A DNA stretch of 64,000 nucleotides. It comes from Mesostigma viride. Lineage: Eukaryota; Streptophyta; Mesostigmatophyceae; Mesostigmatales; Mesostigmataceae. Under the pieces are notes generated by a model, which was given only the letters and a program-made list of their open reading frames with translations, did not search any database and was not told where the DNA came from. The stretch spans positions 3,277,922 to 3,341,921 of the forward strand of contig RPFO01000276.1 in the NCBI GenBank assembly GCA_009746045.1. The letters are read 5' to 3'. Of this stretch, positions 24,519-37,188 are shown in pieces (position 1 is the first letter of the stretch; each line of letters starts with the position of its first letter). Made by a program: the position numbers and the translations under genes.

Positions 24519-25742
24519 GGGAAAAATGAGAGCCCTTCACAACATGATGCAACGACACGAGCCCCATGCATAAACGGGGCCATAGTGAGCTTGGAGGGGA
24601 CCTCAAAACGTTGAAAATAGGTGTTGTATAAGTTATACAGCATCAAACATGCATCAAACATCATGACTGGATGACCTAATATGACTGAATCAGGCAGCCA
24701 TAGCCAAAGCATCATCCACTCTCATGTGCAACGTGTTGAGCACATGCCTCGTGGGAACGGAGGTGCTGGGTTTTCATTCCATAACGCGTGCAATACTGAA
24801 AGAAAGAGGCACGTGTAACGCAAGGCTTGGATAGGTTCAGTGATCCATGAGCTTACATGCAGGCAAACATGACGCTGGAATGCATGCTAGCAAATGGTGG
24901 CAAGATGCTAACAACACATGATTATACACCGTGATTATGGGCACCTAGCTAATCTTCTTGCACAATCAACGCAGTATAAACCATCAACATCCAATCCTCA
25001 CGATATATGCACGGCTTGACGACGTATACAGCACCTACACTGTAAATACTGCACAACTGCAACCTGCTATGCCTGACATGCAAGCAACGTCGAGTAGGAT
25101 GGCGGTCTTAGAGAGGCTGGGCAGGGGCAGAGGTCGCTAGAAATAAGTGGAAAACTGGCAGAAACTAGGTAGAAACACGATATACTTATGCCTGCAAGCA
25201 CTATTGAGCCGGTGGCAGAGGCCATTTCCAGGAAAATACAGCATACCGTAGCAATAGCCACGGTCACGCCAAGTAGACTATTTGCAGGCACCATAATTAA
25301 TTAATTAATTAATTATCAACATCACTCCGTTGGGAGTAGATGTAGCACATAGCCCTGAGAAGGGGCATATGGCTTTTAATACATTCTATAGGCTACTTCA
25401 TGCAAGGGTGGGAATGTAAGCTACCCCTGCTCTAGGTGCACCAAGGCACCTGCACCCTCATGGTCTATCACGCTATGCCCGGGTAAGGGGGGAGCATGCC
25501 TGTGAGGGAGGAAGATCATCATGGCTATACAAGAGCTAGGACATGGCTTCTCGACAGAGAGCATCTCTCTGCATGGCATAGCATGGCTAAATTCTTAATG
25601 CAACATCCATGGGGGTCCCATTATAGACAAAGCATGGCTAAATGTTGAAGGCATCATCCATGGGGGCCATTATGGGCGCACATGCGCGTGGGCCACATGC
25701 TAGGCTAAGCCTTACTAATCTACACTACTGGTATATATATTC

Positions 25743-27589
25743 CTAGTCTGAGGTGGCAGGAGGGGGCTGCCAGGGCTTGTGGTCAACGTGGATGACCGCC
25801 CCCCTCCAGTATACCGGCTTCCCCCTTGCGCTCTGCCGGAGCTGAAGGTAGGTCGGCCATAGCTCGCGTCGCCGTTGTTGCTGGGCCAGGGTCAAGTCGT
25901 CGTCCAGCGTGAAGCGAGTCTCCGAGAGCTTCTTGCGGCATTTAAGGAACGCCAGCTTGTCCGCCATGTACTTAAAGGTGAGGAGCACGGGTGCCGGGCC
26001 AGCCTTCCCCCGCGCGCGGGGGAGGCGGACAGCCGACATGTCCAGCTCACCAGTGAGTAACATGGGGGCAAGAATGGCGCGCTTAAATGCCTCAAGAAGG
26101 CTCGTGGAGGTCTCACCTGCCTGCTGGTCGAAGTGCTTGACGATGACATTGTGGCTGCGCCGCGCGATGTCGGCTTCCTCGCGAAGGTCGAGGGCTTGTT
26201 GCTTGAGTTGTGCCGAGATGGTGGAGGTGGTGGAGGTGGTGTGCTGCTTAAGCAAGTCCGCCCAGGTGGAGGGAGCATCGCCGGCCGGGCCAGCAGGCGC
26301 CGGCTGGGCGGCGATGTCCTTCACCGCCTGGGCGGTGAGGCCGGCGGTGTCATGCAAGCTCTCAAGGGCGTTGGCGGTGGCTTGAAGGCGGTGGTCGATG
26401 TCGAGGAGCTGGGCTTTGATGTCGGCAGTGGAGGCGGAAATGGCAGTGGAGGTGGAGGCGGCGGCGGTGGAAATGTGAGGAAGTTCAGCAGTCAGCGTGC
26501 CACCCATTGCTGCGACGTCGGCAGCAAGGGGGGTCACGTGCTGCTGAAAGGCTTCCATGAGGATGGAACGGAGGGTGGGGGCGGAGATGGATGGAGCCCA
26601 GATCTCGCCGTCAGAGCGCTGGAGAAGGGAGTTGAGGATGGCGTGCTGGAGAACGGGGCGGGGGGAGCCGAAAACCATGCTGACGTTGTGCCAGCGACGG
26701 CCGTCGGTGACGAGGAGGCGTCCGGTGGCGTGGAGATGGATGCACAGGTCGACGGGCCGGGCCCACTTCAAATGTTCCGAAAAGTGTGACACTTTTTGTC
26801 GTTTTTTTGACTTTTTCGACGATCGTCACTCTGCAGAGTGATTCGTCGTGCGAAATCGTGCGAAATTGTGCGAAATTTGCTGAAATCGTGTGAAATTTGC
26901 TGAAATTGTGCGAAATTGTGCGAAATTTGCTGAAATCGTGCGAAATTTCATGTGAAAAATGTCGACGGTAAAAATTTTTGATGTGCACAACGTGTGTGAA
27001 TTCATGCGAAATTTTGTCAAACGTCACTCCCCAAAACGACCCTTGGTTGAAATCCATGCGAAATCGTGCGAAATCATGCAAAATTGTGCGAAATCGTGCG
27101 AAATCGTGCGAAAATGTGTGAAAATTTTGCGAAAATCACGCGAAAATCACGCGAACTCGTGCGAAATTTTAATTTTTTTTTGCGAAAATAGCGAAAAAGT
27201 GTCACACACTTGGCTTGGACGGCGGAACATTTGAAGTGGGCCCGGCCGTCGTAAAGCGAGGCGTAGTCCCCGTAGAAGAGGCAGTCCAGGGCCTCGGACG
27301 GAGACATGTTGGTCCAGTCGTGATCATCGACCTGGAAAGATTTGGGCCGAAAGCGCGGTTCCGAGGGGCGTGAAGACCCTCCTGGTTTGTCGGTTGAGCG
27401 GGCGCGTTTAGGGTCGGGCGATGCCGATGGCGAAGCATTGAGGCCGGGAGGTTGCTGGGTGACCACCAGTGCACGACTAGTGTCACCGCTGCCTGCCGGA
27501 TCTGGCGAGGCGGCAGCCTCAGCTGCCGCATTGTCAAAGGCGAGCGCATCCGCCAAACTGCGTTGCGTCGACAGGCGTTTGCTCGTCAT
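25743..27589 (-). CDS. L1 ORF1p-like protein of H4, open except for a MITE
   Basis: Reads from ATG 27589 (MTSKRLSTQRSLADAL) to about 27248 and, after the MITE (26752-27247), on to TAG at 25743. About 455 residues in total. Content in order: a Pro/Ser/Ala-rich N-terminus with basic patches, FYGDYASLYD, a long helical region (DIKAQLLDIDHRLQATANAL; STISAQLKQQALDLREEAD) likely to form the trimer coiled coil, an RRM-like block (NVIVKHFDQQAGETSTSLL; AVRLPRARGKAGPAPVLLTF) and the C-terminal domain (DDDLTLAQQQRRREL, GKPVYWRGAVIHVDHKPW). The domain order is that of L1 ORF1 RNA-binding proteins. No stop or frameshift lies outside the MITE, so the copy was intact until recently. Confidence 0.8.
26752..27247. 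mobile_element. 496-bp MITE with tandem GTGCGAAAT core, inside H4 ORF1
   Basis: The two ends are inverted copies of GGCCGGGCCCACTTC plus AAATGTTCCG, followed on both sides by an AGTGT(G/C)ACAC motif. The flanks share GTCG (26748-26751 and 27248-27251), consistent with a 3-4 bp duplication. H5 shows the uninterrupted sequence (CACAGGTCGTAAAGC at about 55435), which confirms the insertion. The core (about 26845-27165) is a run of GTGCGAAAT-like units, some with GCTGAAAT. Confidence 0.88.
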
Positions 27590-27774
27590 ATATTGCGTTT
27601 TAGATTCGGAAAATTATATCAGCATGTGCGTCTTAGAAAGACGAAGCGATAGTGATATTCACGACGAAATTCGGTGCTCAAACGTGAAAGTTATGAGCTC
27701 CGACAGCCATGGCTACCTCGTGGCTCGTGGCTCGTGGCTCGTAGCATGTTGTAGGCACCATAATGCCCGGAGCT

Positions 27775-28320
27775 TTTTAAGCAGCGACGCCTGCAGAATT
27801 AAGCAGCGACGCCTGCAGCTAGTAGGGCACCTAGCTCGCACCAACCAGGTAGACACCTCACGTGGCCCCCCCGCCGGCAGGACTGCGACCAGCCCAGCCT
27901 GGCCGGCACCTCCTGACGTGGGCCGGGCCCAGTGATGTTAGACGCCGCAAGGCCCGCACCTTCAAAGAACAGCTAGTAGAGGACATGGGGGGCCTAGGCC
28001 TCTCTGTGATTTGGAAGAAGATGATGGACAAGGCCAAGTGGGCCCAGGTCATAGAGGACAACGAGCCCCCCCCAGTGGGGAAGCGCCCGCGTGTGCAATC
28101 CCGTGGGAGGCACGCCAGACAGCTCCCCTAGGGCAGCGTGCGGCTGTCTAGATAGATGTTGTAGTTAGAATGCTGTTAGATAGATGTAGTATGTAGCCGA
28201 TGTAGATAGATTTATTAGACCGGTAGGACTGTTTGCACCCATCCATCCATCCATCGGGGTTAATGCTCCGTGACTCCCCAACGGGAGCGCGAGTTATAAT
28301 AGTTAGATTAATTAATTAAT
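27775..28320 (+). mobile_element. 5'-truncated LINE-A with ORF2 C-terminus
   Basis: The 14-bp target duplication TAATGCCCGGAGCT is at 27761-27774 and 28321-28334. It keeps the end of ORF2 (LQLVGHLARTNQVDTSRGPP, then in another frame RRKARTFKEQLVEDMGGLGL, WKKMMDKAKWAQVIED, ending RGRHARQLP at about 28131). GHLAR and the W/K-rich end are typical of LINE ORF2 C-termini. The 3' UTR has the CCAT repeat, the hairpin and (TTAA)n. Confidence 0.85.
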
Positions 28321-28468
28321 TAATGCCCGGAGCTACCCAATAAAAGTCTGCACAAATCTCGGTTTAGCCGAGAGTCCGGGCGTTCGGAATTCACAAACAT
28401 GTGTTAAGAAGTCGAAACACCATGGAAATACCAAGCTTGGTGCCGCAGCAGACCCGAGTCTTGACGTA

Positions 28469-28556
28469 ATAATATCAAGGAGACAACCAGCGCAGGCCAG
28501 AAATCGGGAGAATCCGGACCATGGTAGCTCGAGCCTGCCGTTATCTTGTCCGCGTG
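28469..28556 (+). repeat. tRNA-like short repeat (SINE-H copy)
   Basis: TATCAAGGAGACAACC ... GGTAGCTCGAGCC ... TGTTCGAGTCG. The last two resemble pol III A and B boxes. An almost identical copy lies at 37930-38251, interrupted there by another element. It does not fold into a proper tRNA that I can see, so I call it a tRNA-derived SINE head. Confidence 0.5.
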
Positions 28557-29097
28557 TTCGAGTCGTTCAGGATGATGAATATGAATGGTGATGGAAATGT
28601 GTATCCGTGTGCATTGAAATTATGGCTGGCTTACGTGTAGAGCGACTAGATGACCTAGACGATGGGGCCGGAAACAGCATGCTTGATCAGGGCGTGTGTT
28701 GATCAGGGCGTGTGTAATAATATGTATGCCGGTTTCCAGGTTTTCCGCATGAAAGTTGGGTGAGAAACTGGAAAAAACTACGTTTCCTTTGCCCCAGTTT
28801 CTCAACAAACTCGGAAACCTAATTATCAACCTTTGAACGCATCATCATGGTCGTGCCACCCAACAGCCACTGAAATTCGCGCGAAAACTGGCCAGATCTA
28901 CCTGCCGCCATCGCCGTCGTCTTCACCTTCGTCCCGCGAAAATGCCTGATTTCAGTAGTACATATTTGTTTGCAGCTGTCACAAAAAAAATACCAAAAAT
29001 ACCAGGATTTTTTCTTGAATTCTATGAGATGTTTCTGACCTATGTTGAAAGTTTCAGACCAAAAATCGCATGTTCAATAGGTTTGCCACGTGTCAGA

Positions 29098-29165
29098 TTA
29101 CAACGCGATACATCGCGTTCTAACCCTACAACGCGATGTATCGCGTTGTAAAAAAACACGGGTTA
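29098..29165. repeat. Double palindrome ending in ACACGGGTTAATC
   Basis: Two 18-22 bp near-perfect palindromes of the AACGCGAT...ATCGCGTT type (29102-29119, 29128-29149), followed by the T/A run and terminal motif of family C. It may be a minimal derivative consisting of family-C ends only. Confidence 0.65.
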
Positions 29166-29496
29166 ATCATCATTGAACTGCTCCTACGTGGAGACTATGC
29201 TAATATTATCGCTTACTAAGAGCTTCTACTAAGAGATGCTACAAAAAGTGCCACGTGTCGTACAACCAACGTAGCTCATAGCACACTCCCAAAGTTGCCG
29301 TTTTCGATCCGGCGCAGCCATTTGGCTGACAGAGCGCACTCGGCCATTTTTCAGGCTGGCGCCGGGCGGCGCGGTAGGCCAAACCAGGGAGTGCACTCTT
29401 GTACGATTTTAGGGGGGGATGTCCCCCACCCTACAACTACCCTAGTCCTTCCACGGCGTTGAGTCGCCATGCGTCCAGGCATAGTTTTCTCACTTA

Positions 29497-31249
29497 ACTC
29501 GCGTTATTACATAACGCAATTTTTTGCGTTGTGAGGTTATAACGCAAAAAATTGCGTTGTTAACATGGAGTTCAAACAACTATTTCCCAATAGTTTAGAG
29601 GCCAAACAACTGCAGTCAGGCTTAGTTTATAACCCTAGGATCTCATAAAAAAATCCCCGTACCCAAGTACCCAACGGTTGCCACGTGGCATCATGCAATG
29701 CCAGCTGTAAATCAGGACTTTTTAGGGAAGACGAAGGTGATGGCCGAACGAAATCGCGCGTACCCACTGCAGTCCTGCTGTAGTCTAGCGACATGGCGCA
29801 GCTGTTTGACCCCAGGAAACGCGATCGTAACCTAATAGGAAGACATGTTAGCGTCCCAGCAACATACTGGGGTGAGAAATGGGACAGCGACCCAGTACAA
29901 GGGTGGCTGGAATGAGGCCAAAGTGCAGGGAAACGTGAAATCTTTCATGAAAGCATCGCCGAAGGTCGGTGATCTGGACCTGTGGAGGTGCTACTTCCCT
30001 CGAGATAGGTCGCACGAGCTGTTTAACGAATGGCAGGTGCTGAAATGGCTCGATTCCGAGCCAGACGAGATGGATGATATTGTCCTCCGGGTCGAGCAGC
30101 TGGACGAGGAGCTGGGCTACGCCCTGCCCGAGGATGCTGCCCAGAAGGCCACTGTCGGCTTAGATTCGGATAATGGCGAGGAGGAGGAGGGGGACGAGGG
30201 AGACGACGATGAGGAGGAGGAGGAGGAGGAGGAGGAGGAGGAGGAGGAGGAGGAGGACGAGGACGAGGACGAGGACGAGGAGGAGGAGGAGGAGGAGGAG
30301 GAGCCGGCGCCGGTTCAGAAAAGAAAGCGAGGGCGGCCTGCGGGGTCCAAGAGCAAGACCTCGACCAAGCGAGCTGCAAGGGAGGCTGCCAAGGCCGGCA
30401 ATGTCACGAGCGATGAGGAGGAAGAGGAGGCGGATGAGGATGATTTTGTGGATCCGGAGCTGCAGGCCAAGTCGGTGGAGGACGCCATTGAGGCCGAGCT
30501 GGCAGACCTGGCGGGGTGGGTGGTAAAGGACGCCGAGGGCTGGAAGGAGGCCGACTGGCAGCAGGAGGGCATCCGCCTGGTGGAGCATGGGGGCCAGGGG
30601 CGAGTACACGGAGAAGACGCCAAGGACGCCAAAGAGGCCAAAGAAGAAGCGGGCCAGCGGTGGCACGGCTACCCCGTCCTCGGGGGGGTCTGGCCGCAGT
30701 GCCCGCTCTTCTCGTTAAGCGTGGCATGTGGCCAGCTTGTATTATTGGCTGCAGGTGGTTGCCCTGTCTTATTTTGACATATCTGGGCTTAGTTTGTGCA
30801 TCTCCATGGGTTTATGCCCCCCAAGGGGCCCACGGTGCCTTTTGTGTGCACCCACTTGTCTACCCAGTGTTATAGTGTTATAATTTCATGGGTGTGGGGA
30901 AAATAGGAGGGCTGCTTATTTCAAGCCCATATGCAGCCACGAGGGTCTACATATATTGCTTTTACTCCAAAAAATTCAGTGCCTGCAATACTTGACCCAT
31001 GTGGCATACCGGCCCCTTGTAGTGTGAGGGGGTCATAGTTTACGAGACCCATGTGTCTTCAACTTTGAATTTCACATAGCCAGGCTGGGAATTACATGCC
31101 AAGACCATATACTACATTTTTTTTATATATCTCAGAGAATTCATAACTGGCCTCAGATAGCCCATATCATGCTTGCTTCATTAGATGTGTTTAATTGAAA
31201 TAAAGTGTTATAACGCAAAAAATTGCGTTATAAATGTGCTAACGCGAGT
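29497..31249. mobile_element. TIR-bounded 1.75-kb unit (family D) carrying an AT-hook gene
   Basis: The left end begins ACTCGCGTTATTACAT followed by AACGCAATTTTTTGCGTT. The right end is its inverted copy with a 3-4 bp indel (AACGCAAAAAATTGCGTT ... TAACGCGAGT). A TA dinucleotide flanks both sides (29495-29496, 31250-31251). Each end contains a palindrome of its own, and the left end has two. No transposase is encoded; the only ORF is the acidic AT-hook gene, so a TA-inserting non-autonomous element that captured a gene is the simplest reading. Confidence 0.65.
29793..30718 (+). CDS. Acidic AT-hook protein, two apparent frameshifts
   Basis: The likely start is ATG 29793 (MAQLFDPRKRDRNLIGRHVS), which runs PATYWGEKW... 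to a stop at about 29911. The same protein seems to continue one frame over (EAKVQGNVKSF, DLWRCYFPRDRS, LFNEWQVLKWLD), then a run of about 40 Glu/Asp (30178-30303), an AT-hook (KRKRGRPAGSK, about 30325) and more acidic sequence. Near 30590-30605 (G-run) the frame changes again to EYTEKTPRTPKRPKKKR, a basic nuclear-localisation-like tail ending at TAA 30716-30718. AT-hooks bind the minor groove of AT-rich DNA; acidic tracts are common in chromatin proteins. The N-terminal block may be a small Tudor/PWWP-like barrel, but this is a guess. Either indels in the assembly or a decaying gene. Confidence 0.6.
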
Positions 31250-31586
31250 TAGTACAAAGGACAGAGTTGGGATGAATTAAACAAATACAACAAACTTTTT
31301 ATTAGCATTGGTGACAGACCAGATAAAAAATCCATGCTGTTAAACAGATGGTCCCACTTAATAAAAGTTTTACATTGTTTATTGTCCATTCTTGATTGGA
31401 TAATGCATCCACAGAAGGGAGACCATTTTTGATAGCATGTGAAGAAATGCATGCCTCTAAACATAATGTTGAGGTAGTAAATATATGACCAGGCCTGGAG
31501 CACACCTTGTCTATTGAAACAATAGCATAAGCTGCACATTGTTTCCTGCTATACACGTTAAGCTCCAGAAGATAACGAGGAAGATA

Positions 31587-32987
<1,401 letters not shown>

Positions 32988-33195
32988 TCAACACAGCAAA
33001 CGACGACGCTGCAGAGGTGTTCATGCGCTTTGGTCTCACGTAAAAGGCGCTGGAAGGTTGAGCCAAAAATGTCGATGATATCCGATGGCCACCGTGCCAA
33101 GTTGACGGTCGATGTCAGTTCAAATCTCGGGTAGCTAATAATAGCTCGGGTAACCGTCCGTCCGTTCTGCAAATGACACGGAATGGGGCTGTGAG

Positions 33196-33246
33196 ATACA
33201 GTACTGTATGACATGGAGAGTTTTTACAGTACAGTACTGTACTGTA
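33196..33246. promoter_or_regulatory. Two perfect CAGTACTG palindromes upstream of beta-tubulin
   Basis: 33196-33209 is a 14-bp perfect palindrome and 33225-33246 a 22-bp one, both built on CAGTACTG. They lie 270-320 bp upstream of the beta-tubulin ATG, in the divergent region it shares with the sterol desaturase. A paired binding site for a dimeric factor is possible; the role is inferred from position only. Confidence 0.4.
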
Positions 33247-33945
33247 TTACTCGCATTGAAAAACTCAGGGTCTACTTTGCCACCTTGGGTCGGACAATCA
33301 CCCGTAAGTTAAGACAAGCTAAGGGTCCTTTTTGGGATCCTCTACAGTACAGGCACTGACTGGAATTGATCGAAATATCAAAATCAGCTTCCGCTGCGGC
33401 GGGACGCCGTTTCGGGCTTTCGGCTCTCTTGGCGCGGCGCGGTTGCTTGGCGGACATGGAACTATGGATTTCTCGTCACTTAATTCTTTCACCTGTCACC
33501 ACCGCGTGGAGCTCCGAGTGGTCGGCCTGTTCTCTTCATTTTAATTAAGATCTTACATCTCTGGTCCTGCTCTGGTTAATAATTGGACAACAAAAATACC
33601 CAGGTAGCCACTTGCCCGAAATTCGGGATTTCGCGGGCCAAGATCTCGGCAGCTGCGGTAAGCGTCGCGTCACGGGGGTTCTCGGCGTGAAGTGGCAGCA
33701 CCGCAGCTCGGACTCAATTCAGCGTCGGCAACTCGGCATCACGACACGCAGCCAGGTCACTCGTTCAATTGGGGGCGACGTCACAACTCACGAGAGCACA
33801 AGCCTATTAGGCGACGTAATAACCCCAAGTCAACAGGTGGCCGTCATTCAGCTCGACCGGCAAGGGCATGGTTGCCAGGGCATGTGTGCCCTAGCGTGAG
33901 CTGTTATCGGATAATCACATAACAACGAACGTGTTGACTAACGAG

Positions 33946-36900
33946 ATGGCGCCTTGTTTGTCAAGGCTTGGTGGGAAGACGTGGGGGTTGCTGTTGCTGT
34001 TCTTCATTTACGTCGTCGCCATCCCAAATCTAGGCCAAACGGCTGCGGCAGATATTTTGCAAGACGAGTGTTTAGCTTGTGGAAACCTGACAACAGGAAA
34101 GTGCTCCTCCTGCATAGGTCATGCTAGTAACGTAGTTATCGCCGAGTCTGTCCGCCGTCTCGAGTACATGAAGGCCTTCACGGCCGAAAATGAATGGAAG
34201 AATCGGCTAATTACCTGGACACTGCCCAGTGTTGTAAGGGAGCAACTCCCGCACTGGGGTTTAACTTGGTATAGAAACTGCATGGGTGCCACTCTCCTGT
34301 ACCTGATTTCAGGAGGGATTTGGTGCCTTGTGGTGTACTTTCTTGCTGGAAAGCGATACTACTCGAAGGAAATGGTCCCTGAATGGAGCGAAATGAAGAA
34401 GCAAATCATGGTAAATTTTCCCTTCTTCCGCAGTGGTGGCTCCGAGTCTTATGTGGGTGTGCTTCCCACGCCGCGGTCTTCATTTTCCTTTCGGGGGAAA
34501 GGGGTAGCTGTCATCAAGTGGGGCATGACATGCCAGCTGCTCTCCACGCCTGTGCTGCAGTGGCATGCCGGCATGCTCTGGCTAACTCATGCCTAGCAGC
34601 TGTGCAATCAGTTCCATCCTTAGATGGCTGTGTGATGCTCGACGAGGAGTGGAAGGCTCTCTGTTGGTTGCGAATGTCCCATTACATGTGCACCACGTGA
34701 ACTGATTCTTGAGTCCCAGGTCTTTTAGTTATCTCATAGTGACTCGCAGCTTGACTCTTTCAGCTATATAATGCTCTCTGTAGAAAACCGTGCTATTTTA
34801 TTTGTAGTTCCTACTCTGTAACGTCCCGTTAGTTAAGCATGGGTGGGACGCGGCGTTCAGGATGCCACCTCTTGCACGGTGTCATCTATCGCGATGCTGC
34901 ATCACGATGATGAGGACCAGCCTGCCTGCCCTGATGAACGTGTACGGATGTATTAGCAGGGTTGTGGCCTGTGGGCCAGGGGTACGTTGTTGTTATGTGG
35001 CGTGGGGTCATGTGTCTGTTGTATCTTTTTGTAGTACTCTTTACAGAAGTTGTTGCCAATATTTCCTCTGTTGAAAGGGCCTCCTTTCTGCGGCTATTTG
35101 CATCTGTGGTAAACAGGCTGTTCAAACCACTGCTTCATTTGGGGCTGGATTCGCCGGACGCAGATAAAAGTGCTCGGCGCGGCTCCGGCCAGACGGTTGG
35201 CCCTATAATGGCCGGCGCGGCGAATACTGTAGTAATAGCTTATTGGTACCTACTTCTATCAACAAAGTTGTACTAGTAGCAACTGGCGGGCATTTGCCGG
35301 CCACCGGCCATGTGAAATTGTTGCCGGCGCGGCGCTGCCTGCGAAAAATAACCCTAAACGAAGCGCTTGTTTAGACCTCCTTGATGTACCCCACCTCCAC
35401 TATGTCTGGGTGCATTTTTGCCTCCCCAGCAATCACGTGTGTATTCTCGGGCTGTCCTGTCCCGCAGTGTGACCTCATTCTGGCATCCTGAAATGGTATT
35501 ATGGCCCATGCCCTCGTGGTGATGATGTACCGTCCTCTCTTACAAATGACGTATTGCATATCCCTTTCCACATTCCTTCACCCCACCACAATCCCCCTCC
35601 TTCCCACCCACCGCCGCCCACCCATGCCTCGCTCTCTCCCCCCCCCCCCCTTTGCCAGGTGGCTATGCCAGGCATGCCCTTCTACTCGGCACTGCCCACG
35701 TTTGCCGAGTGGATGGTGGAGCAAGGGTGGTCCAAGTGCTACCCGGCCATCTCGGACATCGGCCTGCCCGCCTACTGCGCCTACTTTGTGGTCTACATGA
35801 CATTTGTGGAGTTTGGCGTGTACTGGGTGCACCGGCTGCTGCACGATATCAAGCCGCTGTACAAGCTGCTGCACGCGACACACCACATATACAACAAGCA
35901 GAACACGCTGTCCCCTTTCGCGGGTATGTGGGCTTGCGAATCAATGAATGAATTAGTCTCGTGTTCGCGTTGGGGGACCACGGAGCACTGAATTCAATGT
36001 GGGCATGCGCACTGTTACGGACAGGGCAAGTGCGGGGGGAGCAGGATGAGAGTGGGGCAAGAGTGCCGGGCAAGGAAAGCATGGCGGTGCGCTCGCTGTA
36101 TCATCATCAGCAGTGCACAATGACGACTTGGGCCACTGCAAGCGCAGCGTTTGAGGTGATGGTGGGAGCAGCGCCAGGCGGCCAACGCCACACCTCATGC
36201 GTTGGCCAGGGACTGACCGTTTTTTCAGATTCTTGCACTATTGGTTAGTCGGTGGCGATCTGACTTCGGTGTCACGCTATCATGGGCGTTTCTCCTTATC
36301 AAGCTGTTCCGTGTCTCTCGCAAAACGGGACAGGTGTATTGCATATGTGGGTGTGGGTGTTTGGGGTGGGGGGTGGGGGTGGGGGGGGGGGGGGGGCACA
36401 TATGAGTGCCTTGTGGGGCACAGCCATGTTGCTTGCCGTCGCACAGCCATCACCCTGGCTGTTTTGAGGAGCTGTGTTCATGGTCTCCCCCCCTTCATAC
36501 TTTGAGCGCGTCTTCTTGGTTTTTGATTCCTGCACGGGGTCGGCACTTGATTTTCGGCACGCCACAACACAGGTTTGGCTGCGAATGTGTTTGTCGCCCG
36601 AAGTACGACTTACAGTACGGTCTCTCCACCTACAGTACACATGTTGTCGATGAGTCCATGCCCCATGTGCCTGCCCTATCCTGGCTGGCGTGCCAGAAAG
36701 TGCCTTTCCGCTGACGTGTATCCCCGTGTCGGATGTCATGTGTGTCAACAATATTGTCCACGCCCGCAGGCCTGGCATTCAACCCCATCGACGGCTGCCT
36801 GCAGGCGTCCCCCTATGTGATCGCGCTCTTCCTCATCCCGATGCACCACTTCACGCACACGCTGCTGCTGTTTGCCACGGGGGTATGGACCACCAACATC

Positions 36901-37188
36901 CACGACTGCATCCATGGCAACCTGTGGCCCGTCATGGGCGCCGGTTACCACACCATCCACCACATCACGTACAAGCACAACTACGGCCACTACTTGACGG
37001 TGATGGACTGGATCTTTGGGACGCTGCGCACGCCGCCCAGCACCTTGGCAGGCAAGGTGGTCACCACGGCGTGCGCCCCGGCTAAGGGAGGGGAGGCAGA
37101 GGTGACGGAGGTGGACAGCAATGGGGTCAGCTCGGCGACGCGCCCTGTGACGACGCGGGCACGTGCGGCGCAGAAGAAGGCGTATTAG
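33946..37188 (+). CDS. Delta7-sterol C-5 desaturase (ERG3/STE1 type)
   Basis: Three exons, 33946-34410, 35659-35923 and 36770-37188, joined in phase by GT-AG introns (1,248 and 846 bp), give 382 residues. The enzyme is a membrane di-iron desaturase of the ER that introduces the C-5 double bond of sterols. Its His clusters are present: HRLLH and HATHH in exon 2, HTIHH in exon 3. Plant-like blocks include [47 protein letters not shown] joined to LAFNP, and [20 protein letters not shown]. Odd: about 70 extra N-terminal residues with a hydrophobic stretch ([13 protein letters not shown]) and two CxxC pairs ([13 protein letters not shown]) come before the usual start. Met75 (34168) is an alternative start nearer the family length. 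The C-terminal tail is basic and ends KKAY. Confidence 0.93.
35950..36000 (-). repeat. LINE-type 3' end hairpin inside intron 2
   Basis: GAATTAGTCTCGTG, then CGCGTTGGGGGACCACGGAG, is the same 3' end as at 44951-45005 (TCTCGTGTCCCCGTTGGGAG). It sits just inside intron 2 of the sterol desaturase, after a degenerate AATGAATGAATT tail. It may be an old short insertion. The rest of the intron has a long G-run (36363-36396) and nothing else I can name. Confidence 0.55.

Larger units (their letters stand above)
25297..27752 (-). mobile_element. Half-LINE H4, complete, with target duplication
   Basis: The 11-bp duplication AGGCACCATAA is at 25286-25296 and 27753-27763. The 3' end has a (TTAA)n tail and the hairpin ACTCC-GTT-GGGAGT (25325-25337); the 5' end has GAGCCAC repeats. 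The body is one ORF1 and a 3' UTR of about 0.4 kb; there is no reverse transcriptase. A 496-bp MITE sits inside the ORF. Because both ends are present, this is not a chance 5' truncation: the ORF1-only form is the element. Confidence 0.9.

Noticed and set aside
33272-33457. 61-codon minus-strand ORF starting MSAKQPRRAKRAESP
   Set aside because: Basic start looks gene-like, but no continuation exon is visible before beta-tubulin and the end is low quality.
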